Below are positions 1 through 8,889 of a stretch of DNA of 64,000 nt, piece after piece. The translations under genes and the position numbers were made by a program. This stretch comes from Algoriphagus formosus (GTDB taxonomy: Bacteria > Bacteroidota > Bacteroidia > Cytophagales > Cyclobacteriaceae), in NCBI RefSeq assembly GCF_002807035.1, contig NZ_NIUC01000005.1, positions 1 to 64,000 of the forward strand, in the 5' to 3' direction. Below the pieces are notes generated by a model, which saw only the letters and a program-made list of their open reading frames with translations, did no database searches and was not told where the DNA came from. Numbering within the stretch: the stretch's first letter is position 1; each line of letters opens with the position of its first letter.

Positions 1-115
<115 letters not shown>

Positions 116-267
116 AAATTGTCTATAACTGACAGCTTTTCAACTCGCGTTGTTTATAGCTGTCAACCTGTCTAGTTCTCAGGTATTATTTGCCTTACAT
201 CACTTCAAAGAACTTTTTTCTTGACATTTCAAGAAATTGTGAGGACTATCTCCCCCAAAAGCGAGTG
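116..267 (-). other. 16S rRNA leader
   Basis: Non-coding stretch between the 16S 5' end and the two rRNA promoters. It contains a perfect 8-bp inverted repeat TGACAGCT (130-137) / AGCTGTCA (158-165) with a 20-nt loop, which could be a leader hairpin or part of a processing stem. No credible gene is seen here. Confidence 0.5.
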
Positions 268-298
268 CAAATATCGAGGAATATTTTTGACTGGCAAA
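268..298 (-). promoter_or_regulatory. rRNA promoter P2 (downstream)
   Basis: On the minus strand there is a -33 TTTG (295-298), a 19-bp spacer and a -7 box GATATTTG (268-275). One base deviates from the Bacteroidota consensus TAnnTTTG. It is followed by CACTC, as in the upstream promoter. Confidence 0.6.
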
Positions 299-381
299 AA
301 CATTTTTTAAATATTTTTTTCTGCACCACTTTTATCTTTTCAAATTCAAAATTCTTCAGGGCTTTTCCTGAATTGGGAGTG

Positions 382-417
382 CAAACATAGCGCAGTTGTT
401 CAGAAAAGACAAACAAA
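382..417 (-). promoter_or_regulatory. rRNA promoter P1 (upstream)
   Basis: Minus-strand -7 box TATGTTTG (382-389) matches TAnnTTTG exactly. TTTG occurs at 410-413 and 414-417 with a spacer of 20 or 24 bp. The -7 box runs on as CACTCC, a continuation shared with the promoters of rplU and, with one change, rpmH and tRNA-Lys. Confidence 0.75.
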
Positions 418-469
418 AGAACCCTAAAAATCTTATTTTTTTTGACCTCTTACCGAGACTGCCTCGCTA

Positions 470-979
470 TCAGCTTTTTGGCTTCTTATAAATCGGCACG
501 GTACTGCAAGGTTCACCAAACATCAGTGTTTTGGAGATAGGCTGAAGTTTGGAAACAAGCTTTCCATAGGCATACAAAGGAATCTCAATTGAACTACATC
601 CTTTTATGACTACTGGACGATCCTGGAATTCTTTCAGGTCAAGGCTTTCCACCAAAACGTTGACAATATTTAATTCTAAGTCTTCAAAATCACCAATTAC
701 AAACCCCTTGGCCACTGGTTGAAGATAAGAGGCTACCAACATATAAGCCCAGGTAGGAACTATCGCATCAGCACTGCAAAAAATCGCCACCCACTTGTTT
801 TTATACTGTTCCCAATCCAACTCCTTCAATGATTTGCGAAAATCCTGCTCTTTCAAAATCAACTCCTGAAAGAGAAAATCTTTTAAATCAAACCCAACAC
901 GCTCCTCTCTTGGATAAATTTCTTCCAAATTCAAAGACTTGATTGGGCTTTTCGCCACTCTATTTACAATTTCACTCAT
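470..979 (-). CDS. DUF2480 family protein
   Basis: A 169-residue cytosolic-looking protein with no signal peptide or membrane segment. The N-terminus (EIVNRVAKSPI, then a YPREERVGFDLKDFLF stretch) and the central CSADAIVPTWAYML segment match what I recall of the DUF2480 family, which is widespread in Bacteroidota and has no known function. The two cysteine-containing segments (FCSADA and KGCSSIEIPLYAYGKL) are the most conserved-looking parts. Its ATG overlaps the tsaB stop by one base (TGATG), so it is the last gene of the rpmH-rnpA-S41-tsaB operon and probably translationally coupled. Confidence 0.8.
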   Translation of the reverse strand: MSEIVNRVAKSPIKSLNLEEIYPREERVGFDLKDFLFQELILKEQDFRKSLKELDWEQYKNKWVAIFCSADAIVPTWAYMLVASYLQPVAKGFVIGDFEDLELNIVNVLVESLDLKEFQDRPVVIKGCSSIEIPLYAYGKLVSKLQPISKTLMFGEPCSTVPIYKKPKS

Positions 980-1662
980 CAGGCAAATGGATTTTTCTTA
1001 CTCTTCAGAACTCTAAATTCCTTCAAATAATTCGGAGTAAAGTAGGGTATACTCTCAAATCGCTCGTTTTGATAGTTCTTCCAGGCTAATTCACCGATGG
1101 AAGATGCATTGGGCAAGCTGTCTAAGAAGTAGGCATTTGGGCTGCTGATTACCTGACTCGCCTTAACGTTGGCATTTCCGACAAAACACACTTGGCCTTC
1201 CTTCAAATATTCTAGGAAAGAATCAGTCTCCAGAATTTCACTATCGATACCTGCAATCTGCTTTCCCTCCGAATCGAAAACCTCTCGATACACCTCCATT
1301 CTTCTTGCATCTAGCATGGCAATTATAGTAAACCCTGGTTTTTGGCTGCGGGCTAGGTGGGCCAGCCCCTTTAGGGTATCTATTGCCAACAATTTAATAT
1401 CTAAAGAAAAAGCCAAACCTTTCGCTGTCGAAGTACCTATACGTAATCCCGTATATGATCCCGGCCCTTCAGATACTGCAACAGCCTTTAATTCATGAAA
1501 GCTAGATCCAGCTTGATTCATCACCTGGTTGATTAACAATGGTAACATGCGAGAATGCGCACCTGATTCCAAATGACTTGCTGAGGCTATAAGCTGTCCT
1601 TTGTCATGTAAAGCCACCGAACAATTGTCTGTGGCAGTCTCCAATGATAGAATCAAAGCCAT
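979..1662 (-). CDS. tsaB: tRNA threonylcarbamoyladenosine biosynthesis protein TsaB
   Basis: TsaB is the scaffold partner of TsaD in the complex that places threonylcarbamoyl on A37 of ANN-decoding tRNAs. The 227-residue length is normal. Family marks are visible: the N-terminal ILSLETATDNCSVAL strand of the ASKHA fold, HLESGAHSRMLPLL, and GPGSYTGLRIG around residue 65-75. The family is a degenerate TsaD paralogue, and no zinc-ligand HxxxH pair is expected. The start codon overlaps the upstream S41 protease stop by one base (TAATG), and the stop overlaps the DUF2480 start, which indicates coupled translation in one operon. Confidence 0.95.
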   Translation of the reverse strand: MALILSLETATDNCSVALHDKGQLIASASHLESGAHSRMLPLLINQVMNQAGSSFHELKAVAVSEGPGSYTGLRIGTSTAKGLAFSLDIKLLAIDTLKGLAHLARSQKPGFTIIAMLDARRMEVYREVFDSEGKQIAGIDSEILETDSFLEYLKEGQVCFVGNANVKASQVISSPNAYFLDSLPNASSIGELAWKNYQNERFESIPYFTPNYLKEFRVLKSKKNPFA

Positions 1663-3329
1663 TATTCCGACTTGGTAGTAAGAATTTGCCCCATTTTATC
1701 TGGAGTACTAAATAACTCCATCGCTTTCTCAATGACAGAATCATTTTGAAGGCTCGCCTGAATCATACCCTCCTGAAAATAGTAACGAGATATAATTTCT
1801 TCCCGAAGTGCTTTCCTAATCTCTTTTTGATAAGAAATCAAATCTTGCTCCTTATTGTGTATAATTCGCTTTTCCAAAGCCTCCACCTGCTCTTTGATTT
1901 CAGAATAATATGGAGCCTGCTCCGCTAATTCCTTCATATCCTCTAGAGACTTCTCCAAATAGGTGGTGTAATCATACTCTCTATCAGAAAGAAAACTTAC
2001 AAAATCCTCATAGAGCTCATCACTCACTTCAAACTCTTCAATATTTGCCACCGCTGGTTTGGAATAAAAATATTGCGTAGCGAAATCAAAAACATGATTA
2101 CCTGCTACTAAACTGTAGGTAATCGGGGCATATCTATAAGCTTCCACTGTCTCATCCGGTTCGATACCTGCCCCATCCAAAACCGTTCTTCCATTTTGCG
2201 TTTTGAAGGCTTGACGAAGTGAATCCGGAATGGATCGAATTTCACCTTCTTCCCTACTCAATGCGTAATCAATAGCCTGAATACATCTACCACTTGGGAT
2301 ATAGTATTTTGCGGTAGTCACTTTAACCTGTGCATTATAGGTAAGCGGAATCGTCGTCTGTACTAAACCTTTTCCAAAAGACTTCCTTCCTACCAAAACT
2401 GCTCTATCATAATCCTGCAATGCCCCAGCCACAATCTCAGAGGCAGATGCGCTACGCTCATTCAACAAAACCACCAAAGGAATATTCTTATCCACCGGAG
2501 TCTTTGAGGTCTTATAGGTACGGTTTACATTTTCAATCTTACCAATAGTCTTGACCACTTCCTTACCTTTCGGAATAAACAAATTCACAATCTCAACCGC
2601 TTCAGATAATAGTCCTCCTGGATTATCTCTGAGGTCCAATACCAATTTTTCGGCACCCTGTGCTTTTAAGTCCACCAATGCATTCCGAACTTCTGCTGAA
2701 GCATTGGTCGTAAAATCACTTAATTTGATATACCCAGTGGATGCATCCAATTTGCCATAGTACGGCACATTTTTAAGAGAAATTTTCTTTCGTACCAATT
2801 CAAATTCCAAAGTATCCGCATCTCGCAATACACTGACCTTGACTGGAGTATTTTCTGGGCCTTTTAGCAATTCAGATACTTCTGAGGTATTCTTCTGAGA
2901 GACATCGACAGTATCCACTTTTAGGAGTTTGTCTGCAATTCTCAAACCTGCATTTTGAGCTGGAAAACCGGTATATGGCATAATGATCATGCTACCCTCT
3001 CCTCTAGCACCGATTAAAGCCCCTACTCCACCATATTCTCCAGTGGTCATCATGCGAAAATCCTCAGACTCTTCCTCTGGAATATACTCTGTATATGGAT
3101 CAAGCTCATCTAGCATTGCCTGAATACCAACGGTAACCAATTCATCAGGATCGATCTCATCTACGTAATAAGAGTCCAACTCTCTGACAAGTGTGGCGAA
3201 AATGTCTATGTTCTTCGCGATTGCAAAAAGCTTGTCATTTTTCACCGTAAACGCCACAGAACCTGCTAACAGAAAAAATCCGATTAGGGCGCCAAGAAGA
3301 ATTTTTGTCTTGGTTTTATTCATTTTCAT
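1662..3329 (-). CDS. S41 family C-terminal processing peptidase
   Basis: About 555 residues. An N-terminal hydrophobic segment (ILLGALIGFFLLAGSVAF) anchors or exports the protein. It is followed by a helical region with the usual LDPYTEYIP motif, a PDZ domain (GGVGALIGARGEGSM) and the tail-specific protease core. The Ser-Lys dyad is visible as Ser in RSASASEI and Lys in SFGKGLVQ. A long C-terminal helical extension follows. I chose the start at 3329 (MKMNKTKTKI); 3323 is also possible. A longer reading to 3413 would only re-translate the end of rnpA. The chosen start overlaps rnpA by 14 bases. Likely a periplasmic processing protease; substrate unknown. Confidence 0.9.
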   Translation of the reverse strand: MKMNKTKTKILLGALIGFFLLAGSVAFTVKNDKLFAIAKNIDIFATLVRELDSYYVDEIDPDELVTVGIQAMLDELDPYTEYIPEEESEDFRMMTTGEYGGVGALIGARGEGSMIIMPYTGFPAQNAGLRIADKLLKVDTVDVSQKNTSEVSELLKGPENTPVKVSVLRDADTLEFELVRKKISLKNVPYYGKLDASTGYIKLSDFTTNASAEVRNALVDLKAQGAEKLVLDLRDNPGGLLSEAVEIVNLFIPKGKEVVKTIGKIENVNRTYKTSKTPVDKNIPLVVLLNERSASASEIVAGALQDYDRAVLVGRKSFGKGLVQTTIPLTYNAQVKVTTAKYYIPSGRCIQAIDYALSREEGEIRSIPDSLRQAFKTQNGRTVLDGAGIEPDETVEAYRYAPITYSLVAGNHVFDFATQYFYSKPAVANIEEFEVSDELYEDFVSFLSDREYDYTTYLEKSLEDMKELAEQAPYYSEIKEQVEALEKRIIHNKEQDLISYQKEIRKALREEIISRYYFQEGMIQASLQNDSVIEKAMELFSTPDKMGQILTTKSE

Positions 3330-3696
3330 TTTTTTGTTCCTTATTAATTCGGTGCAAAATAAGCTTGATCTTTTCTTCCACCTGCTTAAACTCCATGATG
3401 TCTGATGAGACATAAATTAAGCCAATAAATAATTGACTCGAAGATTCTGAAAGCAAATGTTTGTTAATACGATAAGCCTCCCGCATTCTACGTTTCATCA
3501 GATTGCGAGATACAGCCTTATTGATTTTTCGCTTTGAAACCGAAAAAAGGACTTGCGGGCAGTCCCCATTGGTCTCTTCTCCCTCGAGGTACAGTACCTT
3601 GAAGGGATACAAAAAAAAAGAGGAACTTTTATCAAAAAGTTCCTTGATTAGTTTTTGGCTATGAAGCCGTTCAGATTTAGGAAGTCTGAAATTCAT
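3316..3696 (-). CDS. rnpA: Ribonuclease P protein component
   Basis: Basic protein of about 126 residues that binds the RNase P RNA for tRNA 5' maturation. The family signature is visible as KINKAVSRNLMKRRMREAYR, the RNR motif lining the substrate cleft. I start at 3696 (MNFRLPKSERL) because family members begin about here; an in-frame ATG lies 8 codons upstream. It sits directly downstream of rpmH, the near-universal rpmH-rnpA pairing. Its 3' end overlaps the start of the S41 protease. Confidence 0.95.
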   Translation of the reverse strand: MNFRLPKSERLHSQKLIKELFDKSSSFFLYPFKVLYLEGEETNGDCPQVLFSVSKRKINKAVSRNLMKRRMREAYRINKHLLSESSSQLFIGLIYVSSDIMEFKQVEEKIKLILHRINKEQKNENE

Positions 3697-3741
3697 TGCA
3701 AGGATGCTTATTGCATGCAACTTACAAAATCTCCCTCAATA

Positions 3742-3900
3742 TTATTTCTTGAGTGTTTTCTCAGAAGAAACGCTAAGCTTCTTTCTTCCTTTTGCTCTAC
3801 GAGCCTTAAGCACTCTTCTACCATTAGCAGAAGACATTCTTTCACGGAATCCGTGCTTATTCTTTCTTTTTCTATTGGAAGGCTGAAATGTTCTTTTCAT
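3742..3900 (-). CDS. rpmH: 50S ribosomal protein L34
   Basis: A 52-residue, Arg/Lys-rich protein that reads [20 protein letters not shown] at its start, the L34 signature, followed by [22 protein letters not shown]. It is a large-subunit ribosomal protein. The gene is the first of a leftward operon with rnpA, 45 bases before the chosen rnpA start. A perfect Bacteroidota promoter lies upstream at 3967-3997. Confidence 0.97.
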   Translation of the reverse strand: MKRTFQPSNRKRKNKHGFRERMSSANGRRVLKARRAKGRKKLSVSSEKTLKK

Positions 3901-3966
3901 GATCGAATATCTTTATTTTATTGCTTTCGTTTCTTGACTTTTGGACTTTGACCCCAAAAAGGACTG

Positions 3967-3997
3967 CAAAGATACGTAGTCAATTTTGAAATACAAA
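3967..3997 (-). promoter_or_regulatory. rpmH operon promoter
   Basis: Minus-strand -33 TTTG (3994-3997), exactly 19 bp spacer, and -7 TATCTTTG (3967-3974): a full match to the Bacteroidota consensus. The -7 box continues as CAGTCC, as at the tRNA-Lys promoter. Confidence 0.8.
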
Positions 3998-4036
3998 TAC
4001 ACCATAAATATTTGTCTCATTGAATCTGATAAATTT

Positions 4037-5668
4037 ATGATCCATTACCAGCTTTCGGTACAATACCCTACCTCTCAGTTCTTGGAAGTATCCATAAGTT
4101 TCCAAGTATCAGCACCGGGGAAAATATCCCTAAAACTCCCCATATGGCGTGCCGGAAGGTACCAAGAGGCTAATTATGCAAAATTTATAAGAGATTTTGC
4201 AGTAAAGGATTTCTCTGGAGAAGAAGTTCCATTCATGAAAGTCTCGAAAGCTATTTGGCAATTTGAGGCTAGCAAAGGGGGAGAATATTCTGTCAAATAC
4301 CAGTTTTTTGCCGGACAAATGGATGCCGGATCTTCGTGGATAGACGATGAGCAGGTGTATTTGAATCTTGTAAACTGCTGTATGGAGGTCAGTGGAGTAG
4401 CTCCCACAGAATGTCAGGTTCAGACCCGTTTCCCCTATCCTGTCAAGGTAACTACTCTTGACTCGATTAATTCAAACCAATTCAGTGCAAGTAGTTTCCA
4501 GCAATTGGCAGATTCAACCATTCTAGCTACTAAGCAAATCATGCACATTAAATTCGAGGTGAATTCTGTCAAATTTCACTGTTGGTTTAAAGGAGATGTC
4601 TATTTCAACAAATATGAATTCCTAGAATCCCTTCAAAAAGTTGCTGAGAAGCTAATCAATGACTTTGGGGTGTTTCCAGAAGAGGAATATCATTTCATTT
4701 TTCAACTTCTCCCTTATACTCATTATCATGGGGTAGAGCATAGACGAGGAACTGTGATTACTTATGGCCCAGCAGAAAGCCTCAAAAATCCCAAAAACTA
4801 TCATGAACTTATGGGTATCAGCAGCCATGAGCTCTATCATGCTTGGAATGTCTGCAGAATCCGGCCAAAAGCACTTCTTCCGTATGATTTTAGTGTGGAG
4901 AACTATACTGAGTCAGGATGGATTTTGGAGGGAATCACTTCTTATATGGGGGACCTCTATTTACTGAAATCCGGTTTTTGGTCACTATCTGAGTTTCTCG
5001 ATAAACTTCAGCGAACTGTTCAACGAGTTTCGGAAGACTTTGGGTGGAGACATCAAAGCATCTTAGAATCTTCCTTTGACACCTGGGTAGATGGCTATCA
5101 AAAGTCGATTCCTGACCGGAGACAAAACATTTATTCCAACGGAGCACTTATTGCACTTGCTTTGGACATTCATCTTTTGAATGATGGCTTATCTCTATCA
5201 GAGTTCATGCAGATTGCTTGGAAGAGATTTGGAAGTAAAATGCGGGGCTATCAGGAATATTCTTTTTGGAGAGAGGTAGAAAAAGTCAGCAGAAAATTTG
5301 ACTTCATGGGTTTCTACAGTCGATACATTTCAGGAAAAGAGTCCATCATAGAGCATTTAAAAGAGATTTTGCCAATTCTAGGAATTAAGCTAGAAGAGGA
5401 TTTCCAAAATGATTATCTCAGAAACAATTTAGGTGTTCTCCTGGAAGGTGAATCCGTAAAAAAGATCCATCCAGATAGCTTCGCCTACCAAGTGCTCATG
5501 CTGGGTGACGAAATCAAAAATATAAGTCCTAAAGGTGAACTAGAGGTCCATCGGATCAATGGAAATTCCTACTCTTATAAAATCAAGGAATCATCGACTC
5601 AGTTTTTCCCGGAATACAAATTTCAAATTGAGCAAGAAACTCCTCAGCGAGAAAAGTGGATGCAATAA
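4037..5668 (+). CDS. M61 family metallopeptidase (glycyl aminopeptidase type)
   Basis: About 543 residues. The N-terminal ~170 residues form the beta-rich M61 N-domain (KISLKLPIWRAGRYQEANYA). The catalytic zinc site HELYH is at residues 264-268, followed by a third-ligand Glu in ILEGITSYMGDLYLL. The C-terminal ~100 residues would be the PDZ domain of the family. No signal peptide is apparent from this start, so a cytosolic location is possible. I start at 4037 (MIHYQLSVQYP), where family homology begins; the frame is open 17 codons further up. Convergent with the subunit-3 gene, with a shared terminator between them. Confidence 0.88.
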   Translation: MIHYQLSVQYPTSQFLEVSISFQVSAPGKISLKLPIWRAGRYQEANYAKFIRDFAVKDFSGEEVPFMKVSKAIWQFEASKGGEYSVKYQFFAGQMDAGSSWIDDEQVYLNLVNCCMEVSGVAPTECQVQTRFPYPVKVTTLDSINSNQFSASSFQQLADSTILATKQIMHIKFEVNSVKFHCWFKGDVYFNKYEFLESLQKVAEKLINDFGVFPEEEYHFIFQLLPYTHYHGVEHRRGTVITYGPAESLKNPKNYHELMGISSHELYHAWNVCRIRPKALLPYDFSVENYTESGWILEGITSYMGDLYLLKSGFWSLSEFLDKLQRTVQRVSEDFGWRHQSILESSFDTWVDGYQKSIPDRRQNIYSNGALIALALDIHLLNDGLSLSEFMQIAWKRFGSKMRGYQEYSFWREVEKVSRKFDFMGFYSRYISGKESIIEHLKEILPILGIKLEEDFQNDYLRNNLGVLLEGESVKKIHPDSFAYQVLMLGDEIKNISPKGELEVHRINGNSYSYKIKESSTQFFPEYKFQIEQETPQREKWMQ

Positions 5669-5669
5669 A

Positions 5670-5698
5670 AAACCTCGGAATCTGAAATCCCGAGGTTT
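5670..5698. terminator. Bidirectional terminator
   Basis: Inverted repeat AAACCTCGG (5670-5678) / CCGAGGTTT (5690-5698) between two convergent genes, with A-run and T-rich flanks. Confidence 0.75.
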
Positions 5699-5721
5699 GT
5701 TAAACTCTAAACAATCAATTC

Positions 5722-6279
5722 TTAGATGGCGTAAGCCCGATCGCCTGGCTTCAAGTCAATACATCCATCATATCGACCGGGTACTTCTACGTAATTCAAA
5801 GCCTGGGTAGCCCCAATTTCTGAAGTAAAATATCCCAATACGGTCAAATCTTTCAGCATATAAATAATTTGAGGCTCGCGATTTTCTGAACTTTTGTATT
5901 GCTCATACATTCCATTCAAATAGGCCAAACGATCTTCAGCGCTAGCTTTCTCAAATTCTACACCTTTTGAATCTTTAAAATCCTTACGAATCATATTCAA
6001 CCCATCCACAAAGGTTTTTTGTTGGTTTTCATCGTAAGTGTCTTTGACCATCATGACCATGAAAGTACCGATTCCGGCAGCCTTTGCTCCAGGAGTATCA
6101 GTCTCTGGAATGATCGTATCTCCAATTTCATCCAAAAAAGCGATGTCCTCTGGACTGAAATCCAATCCTTCAATTTGTTTATCCGGTGCACATCCTGTCA
6201 GAATAGCGGTAGCTCCGACCATGGTTCCTCCCATCATCAGTACTACGCTTTTGAGTGCATCTCTTCTGTTCATATTCAT
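5722..6279 (-). CDS. Gluconate 2-dehydrogenase subunit 3 family protein (small subunit of GMC dehydrogenase)
   Basis: 185 residues. The N-terminus has an RR pair at residues 5-6 (MNMNRRDALKS), a hydrophobic stretch and a lipobox LTGC with Cys30, so it looks like a Tat-type lipoprotein. The rest matches the subunit-3/gamma chain of FAD sugar and alcohol dehydrogenases (LDEIGDTIIPETDTPGAKAAGI, then GMYEQYKSSEN and the late GYFTSEIGATQALNY). In characterised systems this chain carries the export signal and helps deliver the folded GMC subunit to the periplasm. It lies 18 bases after the GMC gene, its expected partner. Confidence 0.88.
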   Translation of the reverse strand: MNMNRRDALKSVVLMMGGTMVGATAILTGCAPDKQIEGLDFSPEDIAFLDEIGDTIIPETDTPGAKAAGIGTFMVMMVKDTYDENQQKTFVDGLNMIRKDFKDSKGVEFEKASAEDRLAYLNGMYEQYKSSENREPQIIYMLKDLTVLGYFTSEIGATQALNYVEVPGRYDGCIDLKPGDRAYAI

Positions 6280-6297
6280 AGTTTCTCTGTTTTCTGA

Positions 6298-7977
6298 TTA
6301 AAGATTCTGACGCTTCAATTCTTCTACTGCAAAATTTGCAGCTCTCGCTGTCAACGCCATGTAGGTCAAGGATGGGTTTTGAGCAGCAGCCGAAGTCATA
6401 CAAGCTCCATCAGTGACGAATACATTTTTGGCATCCCAAACCTGATTGTTTCCATTCAGTACCGATGTTTTTGGATCGCGACCCATACGAGCGGTTCCCA
6501 TTTCATGAATACCCTGACCAAATGTATAGCCTGCATCGTAGGTTTGTACGTCTTTGAATCCAGCTACTTCGAGCATTTCAGCTGCATCAGCCATCATGTC
6601 TTTCCGCATATTTTTCTCATTCTCCTTGATCTCCGCGCTCATTACCAAAGCTTCCATTCCCCATTTATCCTTCACAGTATCGCTGAGACGGATATGGTTG
6701 TCATGATATGGGAGAATCTCTCCAAAAGCAGTAAATCCAATACTCCATGGACCTGGCTGAGTCAAGGCATCCTTCATTGGCGCCCCAAAGTTCAATTCGG
6801 CAACGTCTCTACTCCATCCGCTTCGGCTTGCACCACCTTGATAACCGAATCCACGTACGTAATCTCGTTTTTCACCATTTAAGTTTCGGAATCTAGGGAT
6901 GTAAAGACCTGTAGGTCTTCTACCGAAATAGTATTTATCCTCATACCCATCGATGGTTCCCCTTGCTCCTAATCGGAAATGGTGATCCATCACATTATGA
7001 CCTAATTCACCAGAGCTCGAACCTAATCCTCCTGGCCAAATATCAGTGGCAGAACGCATCAAGATCGCAGTGGAGTTGAAGGCCGAAGCACAGAGGAATA
7101 TGATTTTGGCATCATATTCTACAGTCTGATTAGTCTCTGCATCCAATACCTCTACTCCGGTAGCTTTTTGAGTATCCTTATCATAGATTAATCTTCTCAC
7201 GATAGACCAAGGTCTTAGCGTAAGATTTCCTGTCGCATCTGCAGCGGGTAAGGTTGATGCTTGGGTACTAAAATAACCCCCAAACGGACAGCCCAACGAG
7301 CATTTATTTCGGTATTGACAGCCTACTCGACCGGGAAGAGGCTGAGTAATGTTGGCTGGTCTACCCATAATCCAATGCCGAGCTCCCTTGTAATGTTCTT
7401 TGATCCGCTTTACAGCATCTTCTTCCACGCAGTTCATCGGCATTGGCGGCATAAACTCCCCATCAGGAAGAATTTCTAAGCCATCCTTATTTCCAGAGAT
7501 CCCTGCGAATTTTTCTACATAAGAATACCAAGGTGCCAAATCTTTGTATCGAATGGGCCAATCCACAGCTATTCCTTCCTTCGCATTTGCTTCAAAATCA
7601 ATATCTGCCAAGCGGTAGGATTGTCTTCCCCAAAGCAAAGATCTACCACCAACTTGATATCCTCTGAACCAGTTGAACGGCTTTTCCTCCACATATGGAG
7701 ACTCGTCCTCGTGTGCCCACCAGTCTACATTCAGTTCATTCAGCACATAATCTCTTCGGAGAACAGGATGCTTTTCTAGCATTTCAATGGTTCTCCTACC
7801 TCGATGAGGCACTTCCCATGGTGGCAAGGTTGCTGTCTTGTAATCTTTTACGTGCTCGACATTCGGTCCTCTCTCCAAGAGCAATACTTTCAGCCCTTTT
7901 TCCGTCAACTCTTTGGCGGCCCAACCGCCACTTATTCCTGACCCGACTACAATCGCATCATATTTTTCATTTGCCAT
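6298..7977 (-). CDS. GMC family FAD oxidoreductase, probable sugar/glucoside dehydrogenase large subunit
   Basis: 559 residues. The N-terminal FAD-binding motif is AIVVGSGISGGWAAKEL with Glu35-36 region LLLERG. The C-terminal active-site block has His in GIHEMGTARMG and Asn in QNPSLTYMALTARAA, as in GMC enzymes. Cysteines at 220, 226 and 230 (GCQYRNKCSLGC) have the spacing of the iron-sulfur-bearing FAD glucose dehydrogenases. No signal peptide of its own, consistent with export together with the Tat-signal subunit encoded next. The neighbouring DUF1080, isomerase-like proteins and cytochrome c suggest it oxidises the 3-position of glycosides, but substrate is inferred. Confidence 0.88.
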   Translation of the reverse strand: MANEKYDAIVVGSGISGGWAAKELTEKGLKVLLLERGPNVEHVKDYKTATLPPWEVPHRGRRTIEMLEKHPVLRRDYVLNELNVDWWAHEDESPYVEEKPFNWFRGYQVGGRSLLWGRQSYRLADIDFEANAKEGIAVDWPIRYKDLAPWYSYVEKFAGISGNKDGLEILPDGEFMPPMPMNCVEEDAVKRIKEHYKGARHWIMGRPANITQPLPGRVGCQYRNKCSLGCPFGGYFSTQASTLPAADATGNLTLRPWSIVRRLIYDKDTQKATGVEVLDAETNQTVEYDAKIIFLCASAFNSTAILMRSATDIWPGGLGSSSGELGHNVMDHHFRLGARGTIDGYEDKYYFGRRPTGLYIPRFRNLNGEKRDYVRGFGYQGGASRSGWSRDVAELNFGAPMKDALTQPGPWSIGFTAFGEILPYHDNHIRLSDTVKDKWGMEALVMSAEIKENEKNMRKDMMADAAEMLEVAGFKDVQTYDAGYTFGQGIHEMGTARMGRDPKTSVLNGNNQVWDAKNVFVTDGACMTSAAAQNPSLTYMALTARAANFAVEELKRQNL

Positions 7978-8007
7978 AAATTATATGGTTTATTGGTTAA
8001 TTAATTT

Positions 8008-8889
8008 TCAAACATCGCAGACTTCAATTGCTTGCTGCAAAGCAAGTAATTTATCCTCTTGTTTTGGAACAAATTCATGGGACACAAATCCCTTGTATCC
8101 AGTATCAACTATGGCCTGCATGACGGCAGGGTAATTGATCTCCTGATTTTGATCCAGTTCGTTTCTTCCAGGATTACCCGCAGTATGATAATGCCCAAAG
8201 TACTGGTAATTGTTTTTAATTGTGCGAATAATATCACCTTCATCGATCTGCATATGGTAAATATCATAAAGCAGCTTAAAGTTTTCGCTATCAATTCTTT
8301 TGCACAATTCTATACCCCAAGGAGACAAATCACACATATAGTCTTTGTGGTCCACCTTACTATTGAGTAGCTCCATTTGAATCACGACACCATGCTTTTC
8401 GGCTGTAGCCATAATCCGCTTTAGGCCTTTGACACAATTTTCCAAACCCGTTTCATCATCCATCCCTCTTCGATTACCGGAAAACGCAATCAAGTTCTTG
8501 TACCCATTTTTTGCGACGATGGGAATAACTTCTTCATAGTTTTTGACCAATTGATCGTGGAATTTTGGGTCATTCCAGCCATCGGCTATACTAATTTCGG
8601 CACCATTTGACATGGAGCACTGAAGTCCATATTTCTGAAGCGTGGGATAGGCATCCGGGCCTACAATATCCACACCTTGTATTCCGAGTTTCTTTGCTCC
8701 TGCACATAATTCCTCCAAAGAAAGGGGACGCATGGACCACAAGCAAACTCCGTGATTGATGTTTCCTTTCAGAGATAAAGGTTTCTTTGATTCTTCAAAA
8801 TCAAATGAACTTAGGCTCCCAAGAGCTGCTCCTCCAAGCAAAACTTTCTTGAAAGACTCTCTTCTTCCTGGGTTGATAGGTTTGGTCAT
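8008..8889 (-). CDS. TIM-barrel protein, hydroxypyruvate isomerase / AP-endonuclease-2-like, Tat-exported
   Basis: 293 residues. The N-terminus has a twin-arginine-type signal (GRRESFKKVLLGGAALGSLSS), so the protein is probably periplasmic. The rest is a xylose-isomerase-like TIM barrel with likely metal ligands Glu in IQMELLNSK, Asp in LLYDIYHMQ, His in FGHYHTAGNPGR and Glu in FVSHEFVP. The HTAGNPGRNELD block is characteristic of the hydroxypyruvate isomerase branch. In a 3-keto-glycoside locus such a protein could act as an isomerase or as an eliminase/hydratase on keto-sugars; I cannot tell which. Its ATG overlaps the MFS gene stop by 4 bases (ATGA). Confidence 0.82.
   Translation of the reverse strand: MTKPINPGRRESFKKVLLGGAALGSLSSFDFEESKKPLSLKGNINHGVCLWSMRPLSLEELCAGAKKLGIQGVDIVGPDAYPTLQKYGLQCSMSNGAEISIADGWNDPKFHDQLVKNYEEVIPIVAKNGYKNLIAFSGNRRGMDDETGLENCVKGLKRIMATAEKHGVVIQMELLNSKVDHKDYMCDLSPWGIELCKRIDSENFKLLYDIYHMQIDEGDIIRTIKNNYQYFGHYHTAGNPGRNELDQNQEINYPAVMQAIVDTGYKGFVSHEFVPKQEDKLLALQQAIEVCDV

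Noticed and set aside
190-390. 66-codon open frame behind the 16S gene
   Set aside because: It lies on the opposite strand across both rRNA promoters and is low-complexity; a non-coding leader explains the region.
6379-6882. 167-codon frame antisense to the GMC gene
   Set aside because: It is a shadow of the GMC coding frame, which has clear family motifs on the other strand.
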